Below, in pieces: positions 27,641-40,086 of a DNA stretch of 64,000 nucleotides. Below the pieces are notes generated by a model. That model saw only the letters and a list, made by a program, of their open reading frames with translations. It was not told where the DNA came from and searched no databases. Each line of letters opens with the position of its first letter. Position 1 is the stretch's first letter. A program made the position numbers and the translations under genes. The stretch is from Sycobia sp. Sy_11 (lineage: Eukaryota > Arthropoda > Insecta > Hymenoptera > Epichrysomallidae). The DNA is taken from positions 636,001 through 700,000 of the forward strand of contig JACCIC010000036.1 of assembly GCA_018907035.1 (NCBI GenBank), written 5' to 3'.

Positions 27641-30600
27641 AGTAGATGTATATGCTGTCGTCCTTTTACTTAATTATAATAATTCTTCACTTATATCTTT
27701 CTCTTATATAGGTGATAGAAACAAAAAATATTTTCTGAAATAAAAGAAATATTTACATGAGAACACATATTTTTATAAACTATCTTGTAAAGTTTAAAAA
27801 ATGGTTTCTTGTTCTATGTAAATTTTAAAGGAAATCTTCATTTATGAAGACATAACTTTAAAAAAAGATTTACTACAACGAACGGTATAAGTATATATGA
27901 CTTAAAGATATCTTCGGTAAAAAATATAAGAAAAAAATATAGTATATTTTAGATATAGTTATTCTGCTAATCGTATACTAAGAATACATTTATTATTAAC
28001 GTGCAACTCATTATTGAATTATGTAGAAAATCTTCCTTGTCTCAAATGTATTTTGAGATTTTAACATGTTTTTTTTTTATTATTATACATTCGGCGTAAG
28101 CTCTTTATGAAGTATAAAATTCTAAAACTCCTTAGGTAAAAACTAACAAAATCTCTTAATAATGTCATATCGAAATAAATATTTTTCATTTACGAAGCCA
28201 GAATTTACTTGTTGTAAGGAAATATTTCTAATATATACTTCATCATATTTACTACTCTTACATCTGCCATTTTACATGATTTAAATAAATATATTTTAAT
28301 ACATTTAAAGATAGTGAGGGAATGATGTTTCGTAATGAAATAACTGCTTTGCTTTGGGAAAGGAATTATTATTGTTTCGGAGTAGATGAATCTTGAAAGG
28401 CGTTTATTCGAAGCGAAGAAGAAATAAGTTTTGAGGGAATGAAATAAAATAAAACTCCTTAATTTTGAACGTTCAGTAAGATACAATACATTACTTCATT
28501 CTATGCCACTTGAAGTCTTCACGCTTTCGCAACCGTTCTCTAACTATTTACAAAAATGAATGTACATAGTTTTACAAATTTATACGACTCTAAAAGTATA
28601 GTGTATTGGGAGATTTATGATTTAAGAGAAAAGGACAGCTGTTGATTTCCCTTTCTTAAGCGACACTATATAGGTGGGAAAACCCCAAGTCTGTCTAACA
28701 GCCGACCGAAATTACCGTAATTATAAGGTTTGAGCCGTTTTATAGTTTTATTAATTTCTTCAAAATTTAGGTATACATATCTGTAGTATATGTTATTATC
28801 ATGATATTTATAATGTATTTATAATGTTCTATACAATATTATCCTTGGATTCAGTCTAAAATTTATATATTATTGTATTTGGAAAAGAAATATAAAAGTA
28901 AGAGTTGTTACGTCGTGACAATTCTCTTCATTTAAGTACCTGATTTTCTGAAGCAAGTATTTTTATTTGAGAAAATCAAGATAACATTTATTAATCGATC
29001 TTTTAAAATAAATGCATTCTTTTAATTTACGTACGTTATTTATTACCTTTGAAATAATAGTTTTTTATTTAAGAAAAGATCTTTTTATTTAAAGAAACGT
29101 TTTTTATGAAAAACAAAAAAGTACAACATGGTAAATATTTCTTAACTTCGGTATATTTATAATATTTATTGAAATTATGTATATAGATTTGCAGTAAATA
29201 TATTTACTTGAATCGAGAAAATTCTTTTGTTAATGAATTTTTTAAGTAAAGAAGACAATAATAATATTTATTTTTGATGAATGACAACGTAATAATAAGA
29301 CACTTATAAAGAGAGGATACACACTCCGGACAAACTCTTACCACTAGAGAGAACTTTATTAATTATAATTTGACTAAAAAATGAAGACTTTTTTCAATAA
29401 AAATACCAAGTCCCTTACATGTACTATATGGCTGTATTATACAACCATATATTACAAGCATTTAATGCTAGTAGTCAATACTTTTGAAAATTGATGTCGA
29501 TCTCACTTCAGTTAATTGAACTTAATTCGAATTTACGTGAATTTTTATAGACCAAAGCAAAAGCTCTCAAAGAATCCATTAGTCGGAAATATTCAGATTC
29601 AAGTGAAAAACTAATAGATCGAACTACAAAGATATATAAACTGAAATTTTATATCGATCTGAAAGGTTTAGAATTTAAAAATTTATATGTTATAATAAAC
29701 TAATTAAATGTGAGATTAAAGATCCGGAGAGAAACTTAATATTGAATTTTAATTTGCTTGGATTACTAACATATTTATTAAATATTAACGATAAATTTAA
29801 TAATTGAAACTAAGTGCAACGAGACTTGTGGCTATTTATTCGAATAATTTAAAAAAAGGTTTGCTAACATGGCATTAAGACAATTTTTACCAGGAGAAAA
29901 ATGATAAGGTGCAGGTTTTGTCTAAAGCCGTCAAAATAATAAAGAAAAGTATAATACAATATAATGTAGTGATTTGAACAAGGTAATATAATCAATTTTT
30001 TCAAATGTTTAGACGGCCTTAAGACATGATTATTCCTATAGCAAAATGTGAAAGCGATCGATGAATTTCAATCTTGCAAAAAATAAAAGATTTATGTGGA
30101 TTGACGTACATATGCCATGGTCGATGAAAGTTTAACTTCATTGGCTATTCTTACTATCTAAAAATAGTCATTCAGAGCGATTAGATTTGAGCACTTAATA
30201 AGCGCCTAGATGAGTAACTAACACTTAATAAGTTGACTAGAGTAAAAAAGGGAAAAAATTATTTCTATAGTTTCATTTTTATGTTGTTTAAATTTGAATA
30301 GATTTTTCTTATTTGTTATAGTAAATTTATTTCTGTCAAATTTCTCATCTTAGTGGAAGTCCGTAGTTACGAAACAGTGATTTCTAAATGCGCTCTAGAA
30401 ATTACAACCTTAAAGGGGAGACTCGCCGTAATTTCAGCACGAGGCCCTGTAAAAATTTAATCTGGCACTGTTGTCGACTATAAACCAAAAAGTTACTAAA
30501 TTGGTATATTTATGATTGTACAATTTTTAAAAGTATTAATTAAAATCATATTGAAAATTTTAGAAAAATTGGAGTATTGCCATATATAAATAGAGTAGTA

Positions 30601-30881
30601 TATCTTGAAGTATAACTTTGCATGTATAAAATACATATATGAATTTTATATATGGGGCTAGAGATAGAAATTACATTACATATCTCTTTCTGAAACAAAA
30701 TAGACTGAGTGTAATAAACAATAAATAAACGACCGACGAATAAACAGATTATTGAACAATATTCATATATCTGTGTAAATAGATTTTTATATGAATTTCT
30801 TAGTCGTTTCGTAAGAATAAACAAAATATTCGTATGTTATTTCTTTATGCGTCATTCGAATTAATTCTACTCTAGTGTGAC

Positions 30882-30882
<1 letters not shown>

Positions 30883-30943
<61 letters not shown>
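30883..30943. repeat. (TA)n microsatellite
   Basis: Perfect TA run of about 60 bases at the left edge of a GC-richer islet. Confidence 0.9.
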
Positions 30944-30945
<2 letters not shown>

Positions 30946-30959
30946 TGAACTTTAGATTT

Positions 30960-31310
30960 TTCTCCGCGACGAAGGAGAGAGTAGTGCGAGAGGAAAGAAA
31001 AAAGAAAAGCTCGAGGAACGACCTGTAACCTGGACCCAACCGACCTTTGCAAAGTGGGAGAGGCGAAGACGAGTCGTCTTTTAATGGGTGGCGAGCCAGG
31101 CATGAAATAATGCTAGCGGGGATATCAGCCTACCGGCAGTCTATAGAGCTACGAAATGGCGCGGGGGGGGGGGGTCGAAAGGGACGAATTACGGAGCGGC
31201 GGTCGGCACGCGGTCTATAGTATATATTCCGGAAGCTGTTTGCGAACGCATTGACCGGGATCGCGTGCAAAAAGTTCGAGGGTATAAAAAGACAAGAGTA
31301 AGATCACCCG
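30960..31310. promoter_or_regulatory. GC-rich islet with G-run
   Basis: GC-richer DNA containing a run of nine or more G near 31165 and several CG-dense words, bounded by (TA)n on the left and (CT)n on the right. No gene recognised. Confidence 0.25.
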
Positions 31311-31312
31311 CC

Positions 31313-31315
<3 letters not shown>

Positions 31316-31366
<51 letters not shown>

Positions 31367-31452
31367 TTCTCTCTCCTCTTAATGTTATTTAATTTCTATG
31401 CAGAACTCTTTTTATTTCTGTTGTCTTGTCAGTTGATTGTACATATATATAA

Positions 31453-31492
<40 letters not shown>
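31316..31492. repeat. (CT)n and (GA)n arrays in inverted arrangement
   Basis: CT array at 31316-31378 and GA array at 31454-31492, about 75 bp apart. The two are complementary, so a transcript could fold into a long hairpin. Confidence 0.9.
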
Positions 31493-31497
<5 letters not shown>

Positions 31498-31622
31498 TAA
31501 AGAGTGTGTGGGTGATCTCACTCTTTTCTTTTTATAGCCTCGAATTTGTTTCGCTCGCCCCTGCAAGAGATAGACTACCTATCGGAAATCTCAGCCGTTG
31601 TTACGGAATGATAATATTTTAA

Positions 31623-33110
31623 TAAAAATAAATTGATTTCTGGCTGTGAGCATGGAAAAACATATTGTAATGACATATAGGAATTATAATAATTAAAATA
31701 AAAATACTTATATAACAATTTGACACTTACATCTCAAAAAAGATACTTTTTACGTATATATCGTTAAAAATGGCATAACAGCCGAAACGATCATGAGACT
31801 AAACTGTTTTGTTCTTTGAAACATAATACGTGCTATCGAAAAATTATCTATATGAAATTCTTTATCAATACAAGTGCGGAAAGTGAAATGTTTTCATAAT
31901 AGGTATTTTTATAAAAATACAAATATAAAAAAATACATAAGTAAAAAATTTAATTACAAAAAAAGCGATATAGAAAAAAAATTCATGCAAAATGTTATTG
32001 AAGCAGTTCAAGGTATTGAAGACATCTCATATGTATAATTTTATAATGTTTCGGAATAAAAATCACAATTATAACAGTTTTTTCCTTCAGATCATTTAAA
32101 CATAGTGCTTATATTTTTATATAAGTCCATCCAATATAATATTCCAACTTGAGCATTGCAGACTAGTTTGTAAATTAATTATTTACCTCTTGAGACGTAT
32201 ACCTCGCTGAGTTCACTCAGGCATAAGCCATCTCACGAAATAAATAATTAATTTCTACAACAGTGATTATTTATACGAATTTCAATCTAAAAAACCATTT
32301 TAAAAATGATAACGAAAAAATGATTCTCTTGTTACTTTTTACGTATTTTAATATTAAATATAGGAACTTTTATTTTATTTTTGTTGGTCACATCTATAGG
32401 TTCATTACGATAAAATAAATGGCCAATCAATGACAAAATCCGGCTAATGATTGTTTTTAATTAAAAAATAATAATTACGAGCCTTCCTCAATAAATATCA
32501 TATGGTTTCTTATGAAATAGAATTTCTCAAAATGGTATAGATTAAAATTATTTTAATCTCAATATTTTATAAACTATTTATGATATTTTTATTTTATGTT
32601 TCCTGAAATGGCTATCACTGCGTAACATAGCATTTGAATGAATTCTGCTCAACTCTGAAAGTAATAAATAGATTCAAAGTAATAATATTTTAAGTATTTT
32701 TTAAAAATATCATTTTCAACACGACTATTTTGTAATGAATACCAATATATATGGAAAAATACCCTTACTTATATAAAAGTATAAACGCAACTTTTTCTCT
32801 GTGCACTTCAAAAGTACAATTTCCGTGCGCATTTTCTTTACAAACTCTCCAATTTCAGGCTCAATCAGCCGCTCTAACATCGGCAACAAAAGATGCTACA
32901 ATCTATCTTTCTCTGATTCCCTATCTCTGTCTCTATCTCTTTCTCTTTTTTTCTTTCGCTCAATCTTTCTTAAAGCGAAAACTTTAAAAGCAATGAAGCC
33001 AAAAAAAGTACACTGGCGTTTAAGAGACCCATGTTGCAAACCCAGGAACTCTTAAACAATTTGTGCAAATGAAGTATTGCACTTTTCTATACAGAGTATA
33101 AATATGTATG

Positions 33111-33173
<63 letters not shown>

Positions 33174-34429
33174 CGTAGATAGATTATAAGCGTGGTGCAG
33201 AAGTACGATGAGCCCTGATGAATGAAATTTCCAAAGATCTCCTAAAGGTGGAAGGTATCCTGTTATAAGAAACTCCGCGGGATGCAGTTTGACAACTGAG
33301 TGCCGGTCTCGTCAACGGCGGTTAAATCATAAATGGTGCACTAATTTGCGGAAAGAGGTCGTGAAGAGGCGCCGTGGCGCTGCTCTCGACAAGGAGCACA
33401 GCTTTACGATGGAGCAGGGCGGGAGGGGGGCGCATTGTCACAGTAGTTCGAGGCACGATGTTTGCAGACAATGTTGCAATCACTCGCTCGGTGATTTTGT
33501 CGTCAAATTTCTGGTGAATTATGAGCTTGGTGGTAAGAGTACATGTAAGAAATATATATTCGTCAGAGAAATATTTTGCAAGTTACTCGTTGCCTTGATA
33601 TACGCATGCACGGTATTATAAAAGAAAAATTAATAAATAAATAAAAAATATAATTTGCTGTAATGGTTTTCTTTGTCTCGTGCATATGCGCATCGAAAGA
33701 CGTTGTCTGCCTCGACATTTAATGTTTCAAATTTTATATCAGGTAGCGAAAGATAACATTTCATCCTATCGTTACAAGCGGCTCAAGTGTAAATTATCTG
33801 TTCCGCTATGACAGTTACTACTTACAGCTGCCATGTTTACGTATAGACATTATTAATACTAGCGAAGAGAATAAAACTATTTCAAATTTAAGTTTTGATC
33901 AATTTAAAGTGAACTAAGGGAATTTAGTTTTTTCATATTGGCACGGCGTTGATTTAAAATCTAAAGTTTATAATTGATACTATGATTAATAAAATATTTT
34001 TACTAATTTACTCGAATGTAAAAATTGTCATTAAATTACTAAATCTAAATAAATTATACTTGTGTTCACACGACTGAAAATTCGTAATATCATATAAAAC
34101 AATATTAACAAGCTTAAATCATCTTCGTTTTATACGAGAAATGATTATTCGTCGAATTCTTTGGAATTCCCATAAAGTTCGTGAATAAGTTGGAATTTTC
34201 AAAAATTTCTGATAGAAAATGGATTTTGCACTTCATGTTAAATCTAATATGTTTCTACCCAGTGCAGTATAATAATATGCAAAGCTAACAGCACTTAGAG
34301 CGCAGTTAACTGTGCTTTCTGCGCCGTAAGCTCGGCAAAAATATAGAGAGAAAAAACTACCGATAACTATATATAAGCTCTTTCTCCATTATTGTCTATT
34401 TCGAACTTGCAAAAAATATTCCTTCGCCG
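31623..34429. other. Intergenic AT-rich DNA with a GC-richer patch
   Basis: About 33180-33530 is richer in G and holds a 110-codon Arg/Cys-rich frame with no known domain. The rest is AT-rich, with one microsatellite at 33103-33170. Nothing else supported. Confidence 0.4.
33103..33170. repeat. (TATG)n(TA)n microsatellite
   Basis: A few TATG units then about 27 TA units. Confidence 0.9.
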
Positions 34430-34870
34430 TCCCTTCTTTTTTTCAAACACGCCGCTGCTTTTTCGGCGGAAACGACGCTTTAAAACAGTTTGAGAACGAG
34501 TAATTGTCTCCTTCGCCTTCTCTCCAGCAACCCCGGGGAGCTTGAGGCCGCGCGATAAAAAAAAGGGTCCGAGGACGCCCGCAACGTAAAAGACTGAAAG
34601 CTCCTTTAACCGGGTTTGTATGGATTTTTAATTAGACCGAACGCGCGACGGGAAACTGTGCGCGTCCGTGCACCAGCACCGCGCCTAACTAAGTCAGTTT
34701 AATCGGACGTCCCGCAAATGTGAAGGAGGGGGGAGAGGCGCCTGCAGGGGCGGCGAACTATCTCGCTAAGAGCTCATAGAGGTGTTGCAGCTTTATGACC
34801 CCCCCTTCTTCACCGCCATTCCTTGTCCTGAAAAACAATTACGTCGAGTTGTGCGCACACAAAAGGCCGC
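34430..34870. promoter_or_regulatory. GC-rich islet about 1.4 kb upstream of SerRS
   Basis: Dense in CG (for example 34540-34690) and free of microsatellites, unlike most GC-rich spots in this window. No reading frame of note. That makes it the best candidate for a conserved non-coding element or a separate promoter in the left half. Confidence 0.35.
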
Positions 34871-35510
34871 GGAATGCACGTATGCGTACATGTATAGACA
34901 AATATAAGTTCAGAGGCGAGAGTAGAAAAAGCGAATATTTGTGCACTGTTATCTAAGTATGCATGTATAATATATAACGCACATAAATAAATATGTTGTC
35001 AGCTTTTTCGAATCGCAAATCAGCGGGACGTTTTCCCTTTATTATTTTGCAGCTTGTAAAATGGGTATCCTACAGTATGCGGCTAATTTATATTTATCAT
35101 TAGTTAATTATAAATGAAGCAATGAATTTTTTAAATCTGTTTCGCAAAAATATTAAAGGTAAAAGAAAGACTTTCGACAAAGGCAAGACTTTTAGTAACA
35201 AAGTCGCTGGATAAATATAGGCTGAGATATTCTAATGTATAAAGCTAATCCAAAGATATATTTAAATAGAAAAAAAATTCATTGATGATTCTTCAAATAT
35301 ATTTAATTTCATATACGTTAATATTTTTGATTCCTCGAATTTCATTTCTGTATACTCTTAAAAATTAGAAAAAATATTAATATTGTCTAAACCTGTATAT
35401 GTTTACGTATCTTTTAAAAAGCTGTACCTCGAATGTGTTAAATTTTCAATCAAAAATTTAGCTTTTATAATGAAAGTAAGACTCATATCTATATATAAAT
35501 TAATTCATAG

Positions 35511-35580
<70 letters not shown>
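35511..35580. repeat. A-run followed by (TA)n
   Basis: Seventeen A residues lead into about 26 AT units. The poly(A)-microsatellite order could be the relic of a retroposon tail, but no body is recognisable upstream. Confidence 0.9.
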
Positions 35581-35583
<3 letters not shown>

Positions 35584-36119
35584 GAAAATAAATCAAATAA
35601 TATATGTGCTAAAGAATATATGCTTCATCTGAAAAATTTTTAAATTATCATATCAATAATACTAAAGTTAGATCAATCCCTTAAGATTATGGTAATCTAA
35701 TATTAAAAACAATATTTCTGGGGTGTTCAGTATAAAAATCCTTCCGCCACAATACATTTTATTTTTAATCCCCAAAATCGAATATGTAATTCAGAATTCA
35801 GTAAGAGATTTTTTTAAGCATTTTAGAGAAATGTTATATTACATATTCATTTACTCATCTTATAAAATTTATATATACTAAGTTGGGAAGTGTACATGAA
35901 AAGAAAATGTTTTGTTAAACATTACTATTGAAACGATATTTAACCATGTTTGAAACTGTCGTTATTTGTAGAATTATATGCTTAAATAAAACTATAGAAT
36001 TCTGTTAATATTTTTAATACTTTGAGCTGCTTTGAGCTTCCTTTATATGTCTGTCTCATATTTTGCCAGAGTTCTCCGTTGGCTCGCATAATGCATTTGT
36101 CCCTCTCCAGTTCACATCC

Positions 36120-36278
36120 CTACTTTTACTACTTCCCACTTCTCACGACGATCACAGTTCCACGTGATATAAGATAGCGCATCATACAGCATAGCATTCT
36201 CTTAGACAGGAGCTTTAAAGGGTCGGTAAAGTTGATTTGACGCATATGTTTAGCTAAAATAGTTTAAGAAACAAAAAA
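36120..36278 (+). promoter_or_regulatory. Likely promoter/5' UTR of the SerRS gene
   Basis: The 160 bases before the SerRS start are pyrimidine-rich, then more mixed than the AT-rich flank. They contain a perfect E-box CACGTG at 36161-36166, followed directly by ATATAAGATA, which could serve as a TATA-like element. No transcription start can be fixed from sequence alone. The region is inferred as promoter from position only. Confidence 0.35.
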
Positions 36279-38406
36279 ATGGTGCTCGACTTGGACCTTT
36301 TCCGTGAGGATAAAGGTCACAATCCAGAGAAAATACGCGAAAATCAAACTCGTCGCTTCAAGGATGTTGGCCTTGTGGATACCGTCATCGAGAAGGACAA
36401 AACCTGGAGACAGCTGCGGCATCGCGCTGATAATTTTAACAAGTTAAAGAACCTTTGCAGCAAAGAGATTGGCGAAAAAATGAAGAAAAAAGAGCCTATC
36501 GGCGACAGTGACACAGTACCTCAGTCGATAGCCGACGATCTTGATAGTCAAGTCAATTCGGATAACCTCAAAGCGCTAACCGTTCTGCAGATCAAAAAGA
36601 TTCGCGTTCTTATTGATGAAGCAATTGCTAAAAATGATCAGGATCTCGTTAAGACGGAAACTGATAGAAATAATGCGCTTAGAGAAGTTGGCAATCACCT
36701 ACATGAATCTGTGCCTGTTAGCAATGATGAAGAGGAGAATAAGGTTTAAAATATTTTTAATTAAATATTGTTAGTCTTATGTTATCAACTTACATTCTTT
36801 TAACAACTTATATTCAATAGAAAAAGATTGATAATAAAAATGAATTAAATCGCAAGTAATTTATTCATAATTATCTTTAGTAAAGTTATCTTTTTAGATA
36901 CAATGAATTTTTATAATTTTATTTTCCATTAATATTAAAGAAAATGTCTAATTTATTGTGATGGCAGGTGGAAAGAACATTTGGTGATTGTACATTGAGG
37001 AAAAAGTACTCTCATGTGGATTTAATTCATATGATTGATGGAATGGATGGCGAGCGAGGAACTGCAGTATCTGGTGGTAGAGGATATTTTTTAACTGGTC
37101 CTGCAGTATTTCTGGAACATGCTTTAATACAATTTGCTCTTAGAAAATTATTTGATAAGAATTATAAACCTCTTTATACCCCATTTTTTATGAGAAAAGA
37201 CGCAATGCAAGAAGTAGCGCAATTATCTCAATTTGATGAAGAATTGTACAAAGTAAATCTTTTATTTGAATTCAAATACTGTGAATTTGCAATTCAAAAG
37301 AATATATTCCATTTGTATTTTTAGGTAATAGGAAAGGGTAGTGAACGTGGGGATGAAAAGGAATTAGAAGAAAAATACCTTATTGCAACATCAGAGCAAC
37401 CAATTGCAGCATTTCATAGAGGAGAATGGATTGCTGAAACTTCCTTACCAATTAGATATGCTGGACTCTCAACATGTTTTAGGCAAGAAGTAGGTTCTCA
37501 TGGTCGTGATACCAGAGGAATTTTCAGAGTTCATCAGTTTGAAAAGGTACAGAAATTAAATCTATTTCATGGTATTTCAAATGATATTAATAAATACATT
37601 ATAGGTGGAACAATTTTGTTTGACATCCCCTCATGATAACAAATCATGGGAAATGATGAATGAAATGATTAAGAACGCAGAAGAATTTTATCAAGAATTA
37701 AATATACCTTATCGAATTGTAAATATTGTATCTGGTGCTCTAAACCATGCTGCTTCAAAAAAACTTGATTTAGAAGCATGGTTTCCAGGTTCCGGCGCAT
37801 TTCGAGAACTGGTATCTTGCAGTAATTGTTTAGATTACCAAGCTAGGCGACTACTAGTCAGGTAAATCTATTAAATTATATGCATCAATTGTTTTTCTTT
37901 AGTAGAATATTACTCAAGATTATTCTTAAAATTCTGAGTACAATTATAAACATAAATAAATCAATCAAATTAGTTTAATATGATAAAATGTTAGTTAATT
38001 TTATTAAATTGTTTTAAACTAAATTTAAATTAATATATTTACTTTTACTATGTCTGTCTTTTAATCCAAAAATTTTATACAGTTACACTACTCTACTTCA
38101 ATTAATAAATTATTTAAGTTAATATATTTTAAATTTTAATTTTATTTTAGATATGGACAAACAAAAAAGATGAATACAACAACAGATTATGTTCATATGT
38201 TAAATGCAACTATGTGTGCAGTTACAAGAGTAATCTGTGCTGTTTTAGAAATTAATCAAACTGAAACTGGAATTACAGTACCAAAAGCTATAGCACAATT
38301 TATGCCTACTAAGTATCAAGAAGAAATACCTTTTGTAAAACCTGCACCAATCGATGAGACAGAAACAAAAAAACAAAAAAAACAAAAGGAGAATATGATA
38401 AAATAA
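36279..38406 (+). CDS. SerRS: Seryl-tRNA synthetase, cytosolic (5 coding exons, 494 aa)
   Basis: Class II aminoacyl-tRNA synthetase that activates serine and charges tRNA-Ser (and tRNA-Sec) in the cytosol. Coding exons read by eye: 36279-36743, 36968-37252, 37325-37546, 37605-37861, 38151-38406. All introns are GT..AG; the first three are phase 0 and the last splits an Arg codon (AG|A). Residues 1-110 form the charged helical tRNA-binding arm. The catalytic core starts near 160 with RKKYSHVDL and [13 protein letters not shown] (motif 1 region). TSEQP is at 272-276, motif 2 is [20 protein letters not shown] (302-321), and motif 3 is [16 protein letters not shown] with Arg436. The match to animal cytosolic SerRS is nearly continuous. 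The start has a good context (A-run then ATGG). The C-terminus is a short Lys/Gln-rich tail ([12 protein letters not shown]), shorter than the vertebrate extension. The gene is convergent with the DNAJC17 homologue. Confidence 0.96.
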
Positions 38407-38523
38407 ATTAGGTGTTAGATTTATTTATTAAAATATATTTAAAATTTTCTAAACTGAGAACAATATTAATTTATATAAACTTTTTTAAGCTTTATATTTG
38501 GTCATACAAAATTTTATGAAACT

Positions 38524-38529
38524 AATAAA
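38524..38529 (+). terminator. Candidate polyadenylation signal of SerRS
   Basis: AATAAA lies about 118 nt past the SerRS stop codon. It sits only about 58 bp from the oppositely directed AATAAA of the DNAJC17 homologue, which fits two tail-to-tail genes ending close together. Confidence 0.45.
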
Positions 38530-38586
38530 TAATGGTAAAATTAAAAAATATGTTATTAAAATTAAGATAAGACAAAAATAAAATAC

Positions 38587-38592
38587 TTTATT
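38587..38592 (-). terminator. Candidate polyadenylation signal of the DNAJC17 homologue
   Basis: TTTATT on the + strand reads AATAAA on -, about 32 nt after the stop codon of the DNAJC17-like gene. Spacing is typical for a short insect 3' UTR. Confidence 0.5.
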
Positions 38593-38623
38593 ATACATAA
38601 ATATAAAATATTGTAAATAAATT

Positions 38624-40086
38624 TCAAGTTCCCTCTTCTGATTTCATTTGCTCTATTAACCTTTTCCGCTCTTCTGCTCTTTTTAAATTATTCAAAACCA
38701 TACTTTCTAAATCAGAATCACTGTGAGTTTGAGTGTTCTAAAAAATATTTTAAATAAATTCAAAGAAATTTATATATTAATAACTAAATTGTTTCAAAAA
38801 CTTACAAATATATCTGGTGCAGAAGAAAAACTAAGATCTTGTGAAACATTTGTTTTTTTTGTATTGCTAAACTCTCTAGTTGAAGGAAATAAACTTACTC
38901 CACTGAATAATGTATTAGAATTCAATTGAGTCTGTTGTTTCATTTTTCCTTTCTCCCATATTCCTTCTAGTTTTAAAGGGTTATTTGCTAAACCTCTTTC
39001 GTAACTTACAGCAGATTCCTGCAAAATTTCAATTTATAAATAGTTCTTACTTATAAATTTAATGACATGCAAATAAGCAAAATGTACTCACAGCTGCTTC
39101 TCTGCTTTTAAATTCGACTAGTGCTCTTCCTTTCTTAGCTGTTGACAGAACTAAAACTGATATTTCTCCATGCTGCATAATCATGTCAATATTAATTTTA
39201 AAAAATTAATTTTAAAAATAATGAATAGTTATGCTTACCTTTGATAAAAATCTATGTAAATTATCAGAATCATAACCACCATTAGTTGTATCACTTGGAT
39301 CAACTTTCCATTTTATTTTGACTCGACATGCATCTTCACTATAAGTATTATTAGATTGTCCCATTTGCAAATCTTCTAAAATCTTTTGGCGCAAACGTTC
39401 TTTTTCTTCTTCAACTAGTCTTGAGCCTTCCTTTTTTAACCTTTCAATTTCAACCTTCAATTTTTCCTCATCACTCTTATATGAGAAATGATCTGTACTT
39501 TGAGATTTTTTAAAAGCATCTTCACGAGCTTCCAAATCATCTTTGAATTTTTTTCGTTTAGCATTTAATTCATTAACTCTAACTTTTGCTTGTGCTTTTG
39601 CATTTATAACTTTATCATATGCAGCCTAAAATTAGATTAAATTTTAATACCCTCATATCTAGTAAATAGATATAATTTTTAATTTTAATCTAAATCCTGA
39701 ACTTACTCTTGCTGTAACATCTGTTAATATTTCTAATGCCTTTGATAATTGTAAAAATAGCTCAGCTGCTTTTGGATTATTAGGATTTTTATCAGGATGG
39801 CAACTGAGAGCTTTTTTTCGATAAGCTTTTTTAATCTGCAATTTAATGAATATTTTAATGTAATTTTTAAGTAGTCAAAAAAACTTTGATAAAATAGTTT
39901 AAAAAGTTTAAACAACGTTACTGAAATTAAGTAGTGAATTGCAGCTATTTTTATTAACATAATATGTATTATTAATTAAATTGTTAAAATAACCAATTAA
40001 ATTATAAAATTTACCTCAGTTTCATTCGCTGTTATAGTTGTTCCAATGATTTCGTATAAATCTAATTTTAATATATCGTCATCCAT
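38624..40086 (-). CDS. DNAJC17: DnaJ homolog subfamily C member 17-like (J domain + RRM, 6 exons, 331 aa)
   Basis: A J-domain protein with a C-terminal RNA-recognition motif. Family members are nuclear, bind RNA and associate with the spliceosome. Coding exons on -: 40086-40015, 39835-39707, 39625-39239, 39172-39092, 39018-38806, 38737-38624. All splices are phase 0 with GT..AG borders. The J domain covers residues 1 to about 75: LDLYEIIG near the start, then [20 protein letters not shown] with the HPD triad at 37-39, the Hsp70-stimulating motif. A highly charged, probable coiled-coil stretch spans about 68-150. The RRM begins near 167 (CRVKIKWK) and includes KKGRALVEF as an RNP1-like strand. 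The C-terminal 70 residues are Ser/Thr/Asn-rich and end in a Glu/Lys helix. Human DNAJC17 is 304 aa with the same order. Most exons are too short to be seen as stand-alone reading frames. Confidence 0.9.

Larger units (their letters stand above)
16790..30880. other. Long AT-rich stretch without recognised genes
   Basis: It contains two copies of the dispersed repeat (about 21667 and 27455), the inverted repeat near 24228, the direct-repeat cluster at 22731 and three microsatellites. A 144-codon frame on - (24790-25224) is the longest open frame; it has no recognisable domain. Confidence 0.5.

Noticed and set aside
28890..29300. Possible fold-back with GTTGTTACGTCG near 28906 and GACAACGTAAT near 29283
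   Set aside because: Only the outermost 10-12 bases pair; the interior does not mirror, so chance in AT-rich DNA is likely.
33289..33621. A 110-codon Arg/Cys-rich frame on +
   Set aside because: No domain, and composition follows the local GC-rich patch. A real exon cannot be excluded but is not supported.
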